Shown here: piece by piece, positions 33,074-44,575 of the stretch
How the letters are laid out: every line of letters starts with the position of its first letter
How positions within the stretch are numbered: the stretch's first letter is position 1
Assembly (NCBI GenBank): GCA_033977485.1
Contig: CM066983.1
Coordinates: 63,536,010 to 63,600,009 of the forward strand
Length of the DNA: 64,000 nucleotides
DNA from: Hydrangea macrophylla
Lineage: Eukaryota; Streptophyta; Magnoliopsida; Cornales; Hydrangeaceae
Direction: 5' to 3'
The notes under the pieces: generated by a model
What the model saw: the letters and a program-made list of their open reading frames with translations, nothing else
Database searches by the model: none
Told to the model about the DNA's origin: nothing
Position numbers and translations under genes: made by a program

Positions 33074-33855
33074 ATAAAAATAAAAAAGAAAGAAATGCTA
33101 TACATTGAAAAGAGCTCTCTGTTTGAGTAGAAAGAGAGACAGACTGAGAGAGAGAGAGAGAGAGAGAGAAGTAACGACAGAAAAAAAGAAGAAAAAAAAT
33201 CGTACACATTAAATGAGCTCTCTGTTTGAGGAGAAAAAAAAAAGAAAAGAAAAAAGAAAGGCTATACGAGAGAGAGAGAGAGAGAGAGTACATTAATTGA
33301 AGGCTTGAAGCTCTCTGTTTCAGAAGAGAGAGAGAGGGCTATACATTAATGAGTTGCAGCCTTTAGTCAAGTCATCCAGCTATTGTATACTTAATATATC
33401 TATATATATGTTGTTTACGTATGTATCCAAAGCATAAGTAATGATACATGTTATATAATCGGTTCGATTCGGTTTTTATCGGTTCAACAAAATATTATAC
33501 CAAAATTGAATCGAAAACAGATTTTTATACTTAATAAAAATTGAAACTGACCAAAGTATGACTCACACCGAACCAAATCAGTCGGTTCGGTCGGTTGCTT
33601 CTGTTTTTTCGGTTTAGCTTTTACCCCTACTTAGGATAATTCTTAACTAAAATTACATTCAATACTATATTTTTTCACTAATAAAATTTACACAACCTCT
33701 TTTGATCCTGAACACTTTCCCCCACTAAAAGAGTTAAGTAAAATTTAACTGAGAAAGTAAAATGAAATATCACTTATGATAAATCAAAGTTAAGTAAAAT
33801 TTTACTCATCTGAAGTCAAATTTGACTTAGGATAATTCTGAACTGAAATTACATT
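31767..33855. repeat. 195-bp tandem array, four copies plus a partial, split by a hAT-like element
   Basis: Copies begin TAGGATAATTCT at 31767, 31962, 32155 and 33632, with a truncated one from 33828. Units are 193-197 bp and contain GAACACTT(T/C)CCCCCACTAAA, two AGTGAAATTTCAC-like blocks and the palindrome AGTCAAATTTGACTT. The break between the end of copy 3 and the next is the insertion at 32358-33629, so the array predates the transposon. Confidence 0.9.
32358..33629. mobile_element. hAT-like non-autonomous transposon, 1,272 bp
   Basis: Terminal inverted repeats start TAGGGGT on both ends (left TAGGGGTGTAA, right reverse complement TAGGGGTAAAA). A perfect 8-bp target duplication CTTAGGAT lies at 32350-32357 and 33630-33637. 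The subterminal sequence is full of CGGTTCGGTCGGTTT motifs in opposite orientation at the two ends. The interior holds GA microsatellites (33038-33074, 33144-33169, 33268-33288) and repeated AGCTCTCTGTTT phrases. There is no transposase frame. The 8-bp duplication and termini fit the hAT superfamily. Confidence 0.85.
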
Positions 33856-34440
33856 TGCGAAAAAACCACTTTAAACTATAAATGGTCATCGGAGTTCATT
33901 GTGATGGCCATGGCAACAACATTTGAATCTCGATCTAGATCTTGACTGGTGAAGGAGATCTAGATCGACGCCGGCGATGGCGACGATGGTGGTGCTTGTT
34001 GTTAATGATGATGACGGTGCTAGTGGTGGTGGCCATAGCAGCGGGATGTTTGGTGGCTATGGCAGAGGGTGGTGGCGGTGGTCTATGGTGACAGTGGTGA
34101 TGGTGGTGGTGGCCGGCAGTAGAGACCAGTGGTGGCGGTAGAGACTGGTGGTGGTGGTGGCAGTGGTGGAGGTGGACTGGTGGTGGTTGTGAAAGAGAAA
34201 GAGATCTTAGAGAGAGAGAGGGAGGGAGAATAAAACTGACAGTGGTGATGGTGGTGGTGGTGGTGGGTGGCCGTAGAGATCGGTGGTGGTGGTGGACTAA
34301 TTGTGGCGGTAGAGACCAGTGGTGGTGGTGGTGGTGGTGGTGGTAGCGATGTCAGTGGTGGAGGTGGACTGGTGGTGGTTGTGAGAGAAAGATAGAGATC
34401 TTAGAGAGAGAGAGAGAGGGGGGGAGAGAATGAAACTGAT
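33856..34440. repeat. GGTGGTG-rich minisatellite-like region
   Basis: GGT/GGTGGC-rich DNA contains a diverged duplication of about 180 bp: 'AGTGGTGGAGGTGGACTGG' followed by TGGTGGTTGTGA and a GATCTTAGAGAGAG tail occurs near 34162 and 34350. Frames across it would encode only Gly/Val-rich low-complexity peptides, so I do not call a gene. Confidence 0.6.
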
Positions 34441-35201
34441 TTCTAAATTAACAAGGGCAATTTTGTCTCTAATAGGACTTAAGAAGTGAATTATTAGTGG
34501 TGTGGACTGAAGTGAAAAAATGGGCTTGGACTTTAGTCCTTGTTGGGTTTATTATTAATGGGTTGTCCTTTAAACCAACAAGGGCCAAGCTTAGGGAGCT
34601 TAGATCAAGTCTCCCTATATTTAGTTGGTAAGTAGTATATATAAAAAAATTCATTAAGTGATCTAGCTACCCCTAAGCAAATTTAGTACATGAAATTTGA
34701 AACAAAAGACCTACATATAGTTTTAATAAGATATAATATACTCATTGAGGAAGAGCTCTTTGGTTATTCTCTGAAACCTAATTGTCTAAGACCATATCGA
34801 AGAGATACATCAAATATGTTGTAGCCTCTTATAATTCGATAGTCACATATAAGCAAATAAGACTCTAACATCCCCTTTTATCTGCGAGCCTTTGTAATTT
34901 CTTTCACTCAATAGCTTCAACAATAATGCTAAGTTACCAACTACTCAAAAGCTTAAGCTGTTAGAGAATGGGCCCAACAATTAATGTATATCAAGCTCCA
35001 ACACCCTCCCTCACATGCCACTCTGACTTGCACGTGGAAAGCAAACAAACCAAACTTCATCATAGTGGAGACAAATAATAAAGTGCAAATATGCACAACA
35101 AAGTGGGTTTTGCTCCAACTAAAATCCCCCCCTCTCTCTCTCTAAAATCTCTCTCAAGGGATGACTATAGGATAATTTCTGTATGTTGTAGATTTGTATA
35201 T
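34441..35201. other. Unassigned non-coding region
   Basis: AT-rich DNA without a gene or clear repeat structure. A short CT tract sits near 35132. It ends where the LTR-like sequence starts at 35202. Confidence 0.5.
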
Positions 35202-35994
35202 TGTGACACCGAGACCCCTGTTCGTCTCTGCCCAGTTTTTGGTTAGAAGATGATTCTCAAGCGATTGAACCTTGTTCGATCGATCGAACTCTATGTTCCT
35301 TTATCGATTGAAAGGACTTCAATCGATCGAACTTACTATTTCTTCAATCGATCGAAGGATCGAAACTACTTTTTCGCAATCGATTGAAAAGAGTTCAATC
35401 GATCAAACCTTACAGAACATGATTAATTCATGTTGATTATAATATGAACTGTTTAGTTGATTAAATATTGTACCATTATTCTATATGTTGATGTTGATGT
35501 TGTTGTTGAACTAAATAGTATAATGGAACATAACTACATGTTAACAATCAGTAATGAGTAGCTATGTTGAATACAGAGCATGTACTAGTCTGGTTATCTA
35601 GAGCATGAGCATTGCTCAACATGTGGTCAGCATGCATGGGATAGTGTGATGAAGAGATAAGAGAATATGATGAGAATCGAAAATTGTGCCTTAATGTGGA
35701 ATATGAGGTATGTGTACTTTGGATCCATGGGATCAACGTCTGGTGAGTCTGGTGGACGTGGGATGCTTAGAGTTCCTAGTGCGTCTCTCGTTGTTGAAGA
35801 CGTCTAGTGATTCTTATGCACTGTTGAAGACGTCCAGTGTACCATTGAAGACGTCTGGCTAGTGCTCTAATGTATTCTCAGCTGTATAGACAACCAGTGA
35901 GGATATACACATCGTTGAAGACGTTCGATGTGTCGTTCCCATTATTTATAGATAGGATGTACCATATTGACGATCGGTAACCTGTCAAGGGATC

Positions 35995-36900
35995 GTGTGA
36001 AGTAGGACACCACCGAGTAAGTGACTGGTGTGGCCAACTGGCTATATTATGTGGTATCGATGAATGGATACAGAATTGTATTATGGTATCGATTAATGGA
36101 TACGAATTGGATCGTGTGAAGTAGGACACCACCAGGTAAGCGACCGGTGTGGCGTGCTGGCTATATTATATGGTATCGACGATGGATACAGAATTTGTGT
36201 GGCATAGGACACCATGGCCGGCCCTGGCCACAAGCGAGCCAAGCGGCCGCTTGGGGCCTCAAAAAATAAGGGCCTGTTTGGGGCCTAAAAAAAATGCCCT
36301 TATATATGTATATGAATGTATATACATGTATTATATATAAAATTAGGGTCTAAATTTGATAATGTTCAGGTTTATAAAATATATGGCCTAAATTTGATTC
36401 TATTCAGGTTTCTTAAAGGCCCATTTCGTGGCCAAATTTTTTTTTACCTTGCCAAAAAAAAAATTTTATTGGTAATATGTGTATATAGACCCCCAAATGT
36501 TGAAAAAACATTTGTGGGTACCATATTTACTAAATTTTAATTCAACTAACCTTGAATATTTGTCCCATTACCTTAAAAAGTAAAACACTAACACATTTAT
36601 TTGCAAACATGTATGAATAAACTAAAAAAAAATTCACCTCGAGGACCTCCTGTATAGTTCCTCCACTATAGAGGCCCCGCCTTAAAAGTTCGCTTAGAGC
36701 CCCCACAAAGATTTAACAATCTCAGGGCCGGCCCTATAGGACACCATCGAGTAAGCAATCGGTGTGACCTGCTAGCTATATTATATGTTATCAGTATGTA
36801 TACAGAATTTGTGTGGCGTAGGACACCATCGGGTAATCGATCGATGTGGCATGCTAGCTCATTTATGTGATATCCGATTTGTATTATTGCATCAACATAT
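35995..36900. repeat. Four-copy tandem repeat within the LTR-like fragment
   Basis: Units begin GTGTG(AAG/GCA/GCG)TAGGACACCA near 35995, 36115, 36198 and 36813 and continue 'GTAAG..A.CGGTGTGGC..GCT(G/A)GCTATATTATATGGTATC'. The third unit is split by the 36213-36736 insertion. Confidence 0.75.
36213..36736. mobile_element. hAT-like MITE, 524 bp, with GGCCGGCCCT termini
   Basis: The left end CATGGCCGGCCCTGG matches the reverse complement of the right end (TAGGGCCGGCCCTGAG), sharing GGCCGGCCCTG. An 8-bp duplication TAGGACAC flanks it (36205-36212 and 36737-36744). No transposase frame is present. Because the flank is itself a tandem repeat containing TAGGACAC, the duplication could partly reflect that repeat. 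Confidence 0.7.
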
Positions 36901-37385
36901 GAATACAGAATTATATTATTGTATCAACGTATGGATAGAGATTGGTATTGTTGTATCGACGACTGGATACGGAAATGGATATGAATGGTTAGTAAGATGA
37001 TTATTCAATTGGGAATTCAGCGTCCTATCATAAAGGTAGATGCATGGGGTAGTTGCATGGGTTACATGCATGTATTTAGTAATGCTAGACAGTGAGTAGC
37101 ATAAGGAGATGTTATACCATGATCTTTATTATTGCTTTCTCTTAATATGCCTCCTATGATCGCTGTTATCATTTATTAAATGCATAGTTTAATGAGACCT
37201 CTACTATGTCTGTGAGTGACGTCATTGACAAGAGATTAACCGCATTTTAAGATGCTGAACAGTAACGGGTGAGGAGTGTGTTTGATGTACTCACTCAGCT
37301 TTGTATTCAAAGCTAATGGCGTTTATGCCCTGGACATTCCAATGTCTAGAGCTTCGCATGACTTGAGGATGCAAGACTAATGTTC

Positions 37386-40037
37386 TGTCACACCCCAACC
37401 CACCCCCGATGGATTAGGACACGTGTAACAAGAGTAACCGCACCCAAAACACACACTAATTAGAAAGAAAATGTGAATAAACCACTTTAAAGAACTCTAT
37501 GGTGACAAAACAGCCCCCAAGGGCAAAATGGTCATTAAGAAAGTATGTAAAATTTTTATACCAAAAGTTAGATTTTTGAGTCCCGGTTCCAACGCAACAA
37601 ACGGTGCGTGAATCCGAATTTTTTTGAAAAAGTTATGCACGTTTCCGTAAAAGCGGACGTGCTGTGAAAAATTATAAGCGGACCGATCCCTTCATAAGGC
37701 CTGGATCGATCCATTTATATGAGCCACAAGCAGAATGTCCCCGATAAAAGTCGGATCGATCCCTTCACAAACGCGGATCGATCCGCGCCCTGCAGAACAG
37801 ATTCTGCAGCTAGGGGTGATAACAAAAACCGAAAAACCGAAAACCGACCGAAACCGATTGTCCAAAAAACCGATTGGTCGGTTTATACAATGTATGTACA
37901 AGCTAAAACCGACCGAAAACCGACCAAAACCGAAAAACCGACCAAAACCGAACCTATTGGTCGGTTTTGAAAACCACAAAAAACCGAAAAAACCGACCGA
38001 AACCGACCGCTAACACCCCTATCTGCAGCTAAGTTTTGCTGTCAAAACAAGTTTTAACTTCCAAAACACAACCAATTCACATGGAACCCTTATGAAACTT
38101 TGGGAAAACATATCTAACACATTTTCAAACACTTTTAAACTTAAACCAAGCTTGGATCACACAAACACATTCACAATTTGATCAAATCAATCATAAACTC
38201 ATTTCCTTTGATCCAAAACAAACTTTTCAACTTTGAAACTCAATTCTCATCCAAAGTACTTGGGATTTATTGGGAATCAACTCAAACTACAACCAACACC
38301 ATTTACACAACCAAACTTGTCCACGACGCTTGCGACACATCCGATTGAGCAAAACAAAAGAGATTATACATAGGTTCTACTTTTCACTTCCAAATACATA
38401 GTTATGATCCAAATTCATTTCCAACAACCCAAGTATGAACATTAACATAAAAGAAACCATAAATTTACATCATTTTACAAGTTCAAACGAAATTCACAAG
38501 TATGAGGCTCAAATTCCCCCATCTCTCCCATCTCTCCCATCTCTTCCATCCACAAGTCAAGACTTCAAGCCTCAAGTCGAGGACCTCAAGCCACTAGTTA
38601 CACTGTAACATAAGTTTAAAACATATCTATAAGTTCCAAAACCCTTCTCCCCTTTTCCCGAGCACGTCACTTTCTCTCCGGGTATTGCTCCGTACCTGCG
38701 GTGGTTGTTATGTACCACAACAGAAATAGGAAAAACTGTTTTCTTAAGCAATTTGCTTAGTGAGCATTCTAACATAACTGAATGTTTAACACGTGCAATG
38801 CTATAATTAACACATTAAAACACAACCGTAGTCGCCGAGTCACCGGTTATACGGTTCATTCAGACCCGAAGACCTCCCTTGGTCCCGTGGCCACTTCTAT
38901 GCCTTGGACTTCCGTATTTATCGGATTCTTCCTCTTCACCACACTTATTACTCCCAACAATGAACCATTTCCCCGGTGCTCATTGAGTACCACATAGACA
39001 TATAAGCACATACATGTATCAACACATAATTCTCATAAAATTGATATGAAATTATCAAGCCAACAATCTAATAGCTTCTAAACAAGGATTAATATCTCTA
39101 ACACCACTTGAAGCCTTGAACACATTAAACACAATCATTTTTAGGCTAGAAAACTCACCTTATTCACAGATTTTTACCCAAATTCAAGCTAGAGGTGTGC
39201 TGAATTTCACCAATTCTAGCTCAATTCCAACACCATAATGAATCCTATAAGAATTCGGTAGACGACGTCTCACCATTAAGTATGAACTACCAAAATCCAG
39301 CGAATTAAACATAAATTGAGGGTATAGAAATGTTCGTCTCACCTCCACGAGTCCGAAAGTGGTCTCGGATCGTAAATTCGACGAACGGCGGCGACAGAAC
39401 GGCAAAATTACGGCGTCGGCTTCTCGTCTCCGTCTTTTCTCCTGAGTTCTCTCTTTCTTTCTTTTTTTCTTTGAATTTCTGTGGAGACTCCTTAGTCTCT
39501 TGACACACACACATGCAATGCATGTTGTGTTGTCAATCTCTCACAATTCCTCTCTTTTCGTTTGCACCCCTGGATTTTCTTAACTTCTTATTATGAAATC
39601 CCCCAAACATTCCATTAACTACCCAATTATCTAATGAGTGTTTGTCTAAGTTCCGTATGGGCCCCAACGTGGGTCTCACATATTTTGTGAAATTGCTATC
39701 GCACCTGCAAATTTTAAATTTGTTTTATTTATACCCTTATAACACCAATACTACACATATATCAACATGTAATATGAAAGCATGTAAACACATATTCATA
39801 TAAACACATAAAATGCATTTAATTATTTAAAATGCAAATTACCATTTTACCCTTCGTTGAGTTCCATTTCAATACCTATCCCACCTCACTGGGGACTTTT
39901 CCAACTAGTGTCCCTCTCTGAACACTTTTTTTACATGGGCGAGTCCAAGCCTCCCCTTAATCCATGTATACACTAATTATACTAATTAATGCATATTAAC
40001 ACAATAATTAACCCATTCTCCGGGTACGGGTGTTACA
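37386..40037 (-). repeat. 3' LTR of Tekay-2
   Basis: On the plus strand it runs TGTCACACCCC ... GGGTGTTACA. It includes the hAT MITE at 37811-38021. GGATCGATCC-type palindromes occur at about 37702-37790. The short frames around 38572-39523 are shadows that recur at the same place in the other LTR (45795-48572), as expected of a repeat rather than of genes. Confidence 0.93.
37811..38021. mobile_element. hAT-like MITE, 211 bp
   Basis: TAGGGGTG termini are in inverted orientation. A perfect 8-bp target duplication TCTGCAGC flanks it (37803-37810 and 38022-38029). The other LTR shows the near-identical empty site TCTGCTGC at about 45188-45195. The interior is almost entirely CCGAAAACCGACC-type sequence. 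It shares termini and this motif with the 1.27 kb element at 32358 and is probably the same family. Frames read across it are simple-sequence artefacts. Confidence 0.92.
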
Positions 40038-40050
40038 TTTCTCCCTCCCT
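40038..40050 (-). other. Polypurine tract of Tekay-2
   Basis: Read on the minus strand this is AGGGAGGGAGAAA directly before the 3' LTR. Confidence 0.8.
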
Positions 40051-40095
40051 AAAAGGGAGTTTGGTCCCAAAACTTACTCTTACCTCAAGAATTGA

Positions 40096-40708
40096 AGAGA
40101 GGCGGGTACTTGGCTCGGATCTCATCCTCCCACTCCCAAGCAGCCTCTTCCACTGAATGGCTTCGCTATTGAACCATCACCAAGGGAATCACTTTGGTCC
40201 TCAATACTTGATCTTTACTATCAAGAATTTGCACTGGATGTTCCACTTAAGTTAAATCTTCCCGAATCTCTAACAGTTCCGGAATGATAACATGTTTCGA
40301 ATCCGGCACATAACGTCGATGCATCGACACGTGAAACACATTATGAACATTCTCTAATTCTTGTGGAAGCTCTAACCGATAAACTAATGGCCCAACTCGA
40401 TTAAGAATCAAATACGGTCCAACATATCTCGGACTGAGCTTACCTCGCTTACCAAAACGTGCTATGCCTTTTGAAGGCGATACTTTCAAAAACACATAGT
40501 CACCCACCTCAAACTCTAACGGTCTTCTACCCGTATCCGCATAACTTTTATAACGACTCTGAGCCATTTGTAACCGTTGCTTAATCAATCGAATCTTGTC
40601 AGTAGTGATTTGCACTATTTCTGGTCCCAAAATTTGTTTTTCACCAACTTCTGTCCAACAAACTGGCGATCTACACTTTCTTCCATATAGTGCCTTATAA
40701 GGCGCCAT
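40096..40708 (-). pseudogene. Tekay-2 pol: integrase C-terminus and decayed chromodomain
   Basis: The frame from 40708 shows MAPYKALYGRKCRSPVCW, the GPY/F-type motif RYVGPYLILNRVGPLVYRL and FHVSMHRRY, and stops at 40247. The chromodomain beyond it is still readable in the same frame to about 40096 (PVQILDSKDQVLR, EEAAWEWEDEI, YPPLF), but two stops interrupt it: one at its start and one at the position of the conserved Trp in the VLWRS block of Tekay-1. Confidence 0.85.
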
Positions 40709-40724
40709 TCAATGCTAGTTTGAA

Positions 40725-41592
40725 AACTGTTATTGTAAGAGAACTCGATTAAAGGCAAGTGGGTCTCCCAATCGGCCTTGAAGTCCATTACACATACTCT
40801 CAACTTGTCTTCTAGAATTTGAATCACTCGCTCCGATTGACCATCGGTCTGGGGATGAAATGCAGTACTAAAATGTAAAGCTGTCCCCATAGCCCTCTGT
40901 AAACTCTCCCAAAATCTTGACACGAATCGAGTGTCACGGTCTGACACTATCGACACTGGTGCTCCATGAAGCCGTATAATTTCTCTGATATAAATTTCTG
41001 CAAGTTTTGATGGATCTTTGGTCTTAATAGGTAAGAAATGGGCTGACTTAGTCAACCGGTCTACAATCACCCAGATGCTATCATTTGACTTTTGAGATTT
41101 TGGAAACCCCGATATGAAATCCATCATAATATGCTCCCACTTCCACTCCGGTATCTCTAGCGGATGTAATTCTCCCTCGGGTCGTTGGTGTTCCATTTTC
41201 ACTTTTTGACAGGTCATATATTTGGACACAAATTCTGCTACCTCTCGCTTCATACCACTCCACCAGTAAATTTCTCGCAAGTCTCTGTACATTTTGGTAC
41301 TACCCGGATGTACGGAATATCTTGTAGTATGGGCTTCTTCCATAACTTTGTCTCTCAAATCACCAACTTTAGGAACACGTAACCGATTGATGTATTTCAG
41401 AACACTATCTTGGAAACTGAATTCTGGCCTTCTCCCCTCTGGTAATTCATCCACAATCTTCTTGAATTCTGGGTCTAGAAGTTGATTAGTCTTGATTTCA
41501 CCAATTAAACTCGGCTGTGCCACGATCGCAGCCATTAAACCACCCTTGACTCTAGGAATTACTTCTAGTTCTAATTGTTCAAATTCTTTCAC
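40725..41592 (-). pseudogene. Tekay-2 pol: integrase core
   Basis: Integrase shows EEAHTTRYSVHPGSTKMY, MMDFISGFPKS, IVSDRDTRF and [13 protein letters not shown], so the D, D and E region is in one frame here. The zinc motif is damaged: the first Cys of the CxxC pair is Tyr (KYMTCQKV versus RCTSCQQV in Tekay-1). The frame changes near 40715-40725, before MAPYKALYGR. A stop separates it from RNase H at 41602-41604. Confidence 0.88.
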
Positions 41593-41601
41593 CAGCTCTT
41601 C

Positions 41602-41930
41602 TTACGCTATTAAGGCATAAGCTAAGTTTTTCGACGACTTTCGGCTCAAGGCATCGACCACCACATTGGCTTTCCCCGGGTGATACTGAATTTTCAAGTC
41701 ATAATCTTTCATAAGTTCTAACCACCTTCTTTGTCGCATATTTAGATCTCTTTGAGTGAACAAATACGTCAAACTTTTGTGATCGGTGAAGATTTCACAA
41801 GTTTTCCCGTATAGATAATGTCTCCAAATTTTCAGGGCGAAGATTACCGTTGCTAACTCCAAGTCATGTGTCGGGTAATTTTTCTCGTGAGATCTCAACT
41901 GTCACGAAGCATAGGTTATCACCTTGTCAT
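41602..41930 (-). pseudogene. Tekay-2 pol: RNase H
   Basis: The RNase H segment shows [18 protein letters not shown], then a TGA where Tekay-1 has Arg ([14 protein letters not shown]), then [28 protein letters not shown] and the connection to integrase. The frame differs from that of RT upstream. Confidence 0.88.
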
Positions 41931-41936
41931 CCTGTG

Positions 41937-43459
41937 TCAAAACACATCCCAAGCCTTGGTGAGAGCATCATTGTAAATTCTGAAATTCCCAGTACTTGTT
42001 GGAATCGAAAGTATCGGTGTTGTAGTTAACTTCTTTTTCAATGCTAGGAAACATTCATCACATTCCTTGTTCCATTCGAACGGTACATCTTTTCTCATTA
42101 ACCTTGTCATCGGAGTCGCAATTCTAGAAAAATCCTTGAAGAATCTTCTGTAGTATCCAGCTAATCCCAAGAAACTTCGAATCTCTGATACATTTGTCGG
42201 CTTTGACCAATTCATAACGGCTTCAATCTTCTGCTGGTCTACTGAGATACCTTCCTTAGAGATCACGGGTCCTAAAAACGTGACACTTGTCAACCAAAAC
42301 TCGTTTTTCTTCAATTTCCCAAACAACTGCTTTTCTCGTAGTCATTGTAGAACCAACCTCAAGTGTTGTTCATGCTCATCTGGACTCTTAGAATAAATGA
42401 GAATATCATCAATGAATACAATAACGAACTCATCCAAATACGATTTGAATACACGGTTCATCAAATCCATGAAGGCGGCAGGTGCATTAGTAACCCCAAA
42501 TGGCATCACTAGAAATTCATAGTGTGTCCATAGTGAGTCCTAAAGGCTATCTTCTCTACATCCTCAGCTTTAACTTTCAGTTGATGGTACCCAGATCGTA
42601 AGTCAATCTTCAAAAATACCTCAGCCCGTTGAAGTTGATCGAATAGATCGTCGATACGTGGCAACGGGTACTTGTTCTTGATTGTTACTTTGTTGATTTC
42701 CCGGTAATCAATGTACATTCGCATTGTACCATCCTTCTTCTTCACAAATAATACCGGTGCACCCCACGGAGACACACTTGGCCGAATAAAACCCTTGTCT
42801 AGCAATTCTTGTAATTGAACCTTTAACTCCTTCAACTCAACTGGCGCCATTCGATACGGTGCTCGTGAAATTGGTTGGGTTCTCGGCATAATATCAATAC
42901 TAAATTCAATCTCTCGATCAATTAATACACTAGGTAACTCTTCTGGAAATACATCCGGAAATTCTCTAACAATTGGAATATCTTCAAGTTTTAAATCAAG
43001 ACCTTTAGTATCAAGAATACTACATAGAAACCCCCGGCAGCCCTTCTTTAACAAACGACAAGCGTCAATAGCTGACACGATATACGGTGGTGATACAACA
43101 CCCTTACCTTGAAAATAAAACTCATCTTGATTTGGAATACGGAATGCTACTCCTTTAGTGTTACAATCAATATTAGCATGATTAGCTGCTAACCAATCCA
43201 TACCTAATATAACATCGAAATGCTGGATAACTAATGGTACCAAATCAACAGTTAACTCTTTACTATTCACATTAATCTCACACTTTCTAAACACACCCGA
43301 ACTAATCAACGGAGCCTCCAATGGTATTGCGACAGATAAATCATAGTGTAGGAACTCTAATGGTTTATCTAGATGTTTAGCAAAGTGATGTGATACGAAC
43401 GAATGTGTGGATCCCGAATCTATAATTACATTTGCTAGGTGTGAGCAAATGGAAACCAT
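41937..43459 (-). pseudogene. Tekay-2 pol: protease and reverse transcriptase
   Basis: The protease active site is [15 protein letters not shown] motifs include [26 protein letters not shown] and, after a frame change near 42515, the catalytic FIDD at 42405-42416. A TGA near 42344 lies where Tekay-1 encodes Arg in LQRLREKRL. The thumb segment [16 protein letters not shown] follows, and the frame ends at 41937. A Tyr replaces the usual Cys in [15 protein letters not shown]. Confidence 0.9.
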
Positions 43460-43504
43460 ACTTGAGACAACAGTGTCGGCAGAAGCGGTATCTCCCGACC
43501 TGAG

Positions 43505-44575
43505 TTAAAACGATCTTGCCTCTCGCTGCTCTCTCCTCGGAGGTTGAGTAGTCCTTGGTGTGATAGCGCTAGCTGCATATGAACCGGAACCAGAAGCTCC
43601 TTGACGCTTGGTTGGACAATCCTTAGCTTGATGTCCCAATTCTTTACAAGTAAAGCATCGACCCCTCATATCCATATTTTGATTCAGACAGTTTCTAGCA
43701 ATGTGTCCCGGTTGTTGGCAACTGTTGCAAATGATTGGAATTGGAAGTTGATTGCATCGGCCCCAATGAAATTTCTGACATGTCTGACACCTCGGTTTAC
43801 TTCCACCAGAACCACTACCAATGCTAACTGATGATCCTCCTGAACTTTGCCTTTTTGCGCTCCCTTGACCACTGAACTGACTCGACCTAGGCCTTTTGTT
43901 TTGTTGACTCGGTGGTGGTGGTAAGTTTGAAGTAGACCCAAGGTCTCTTTCAGCAATAGAGGCTATATCCAGTGCCGTAGCATAGGTCTCTGGACGGAAT
44001 ACAGTCACTCGTTCTCGGATATCTCCCCGGAGTCCCACTACAAACTTTTTTGCTTTCACTTTTTTAGTTGTTATCATATCCCCCGTAAATCTTCCCAAGC
44101 TTGTAAACTGTGTTGAGTACTCTCGGACCGACTTTCCCCCTTGCACCAATTCCATAAACTCCTGAGCCTTTTGATCCCCAAACGATTCTGGAAAGCATAT
44201 TTCATTAAAATTTTCAAGAATTTGGTCCCAAGTAGTTGGTTGCCCTGGGCCCAGCTTAGTACGCCACCAATATTGCGCTTCATCTTTTAACGTGTCTGCA
44301 GCAAATAGCACTTTTTGTTCCTCATTACATGGCAACACTCGGAAGATCTTCTCCATATCTGAGATCTAGAAATTTGCCTTCATCGGATCGGCTTCCCCGC
44401 GGAATATGGTCGGCTTTTGTTTATGAATTTTAGAAATAGTGACAACTTCCTCCCTCGGATTTGGATTCGGTTGTCCCGGTCTTTCTTCTACTACATGAGT
44501 TTCGGCGACTCGAACTAATCCTTCAATTGCCCTTTCAATACGTTCCATTCAGTTTGAGGTGTCACCTCCAGACAT
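43505..44575 (-). pseudogene. Tekay-2 gag with CCHC zinc knuckles
   Basis: The probable start is ATG at 44575 (MSGGDTSN), with a stop at 44549-44551 just after it and another near 44363. The main frame runs 44356-43505. It has the gag core (DEAQYWWRTKL, WDQILENFNEICFPES, FMELVQGGKSVREY) and knuckles CNSCQQPGHIARNC and CFTCKELGHQAKDC. A further stop separates it from protease at about 43502. Confidence 0.88.

Larger units (their letters stand above)
35202..37385 (-). repeat. LTR-like fragment, left part (interrupted by Tekay-2)
   Basis: It starts TGTGACACCGAGACCCC, which read on the minus strand is an LTR 3' end. It carries a cluster of CAATCGATCGA-type palindromes (35277-35405) and repeated GTTGAAGACGTC(T/C) phrases (35790-35930). 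The part near 37290-37370 (CTCACTCAGCTTT, CTGGACATTCC) matches 60805-60865 of the solo LTR in the copia element, so both belong to related LTR families. It is cut at 37385 by the Tekay-2 insertion and continues at 49091. Confidence 0.55.

Noticed and set aside
32868..33293. Several frames rich in Arg/Glu or Ser/Leu
   Set aside because: They translate GA/CT microsatellites inside the hAT-like element.
33962..34430. Glycine-rich protein gene
   Set aside because: GGTGGTGG repeats create long Gly/Val frames, but there is no start context, splice structure or conserved domain.
31255..34500. Large Mutator-type element bounded by CCACCAC-rich and GGTGGTG-rich arms
   Set aside because: The two arms are loosely reverse-complementary, but this is explained by simple GGT repeats. 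I found no convincing terminal repeats or 9-bp duplication.
37692..38013. Frames of 83-95 residues on both strands
   Set aside because: They read through the CCGAAAACCGACC simple sequence of the 211-bp MITE and are absent from the sister LTR.
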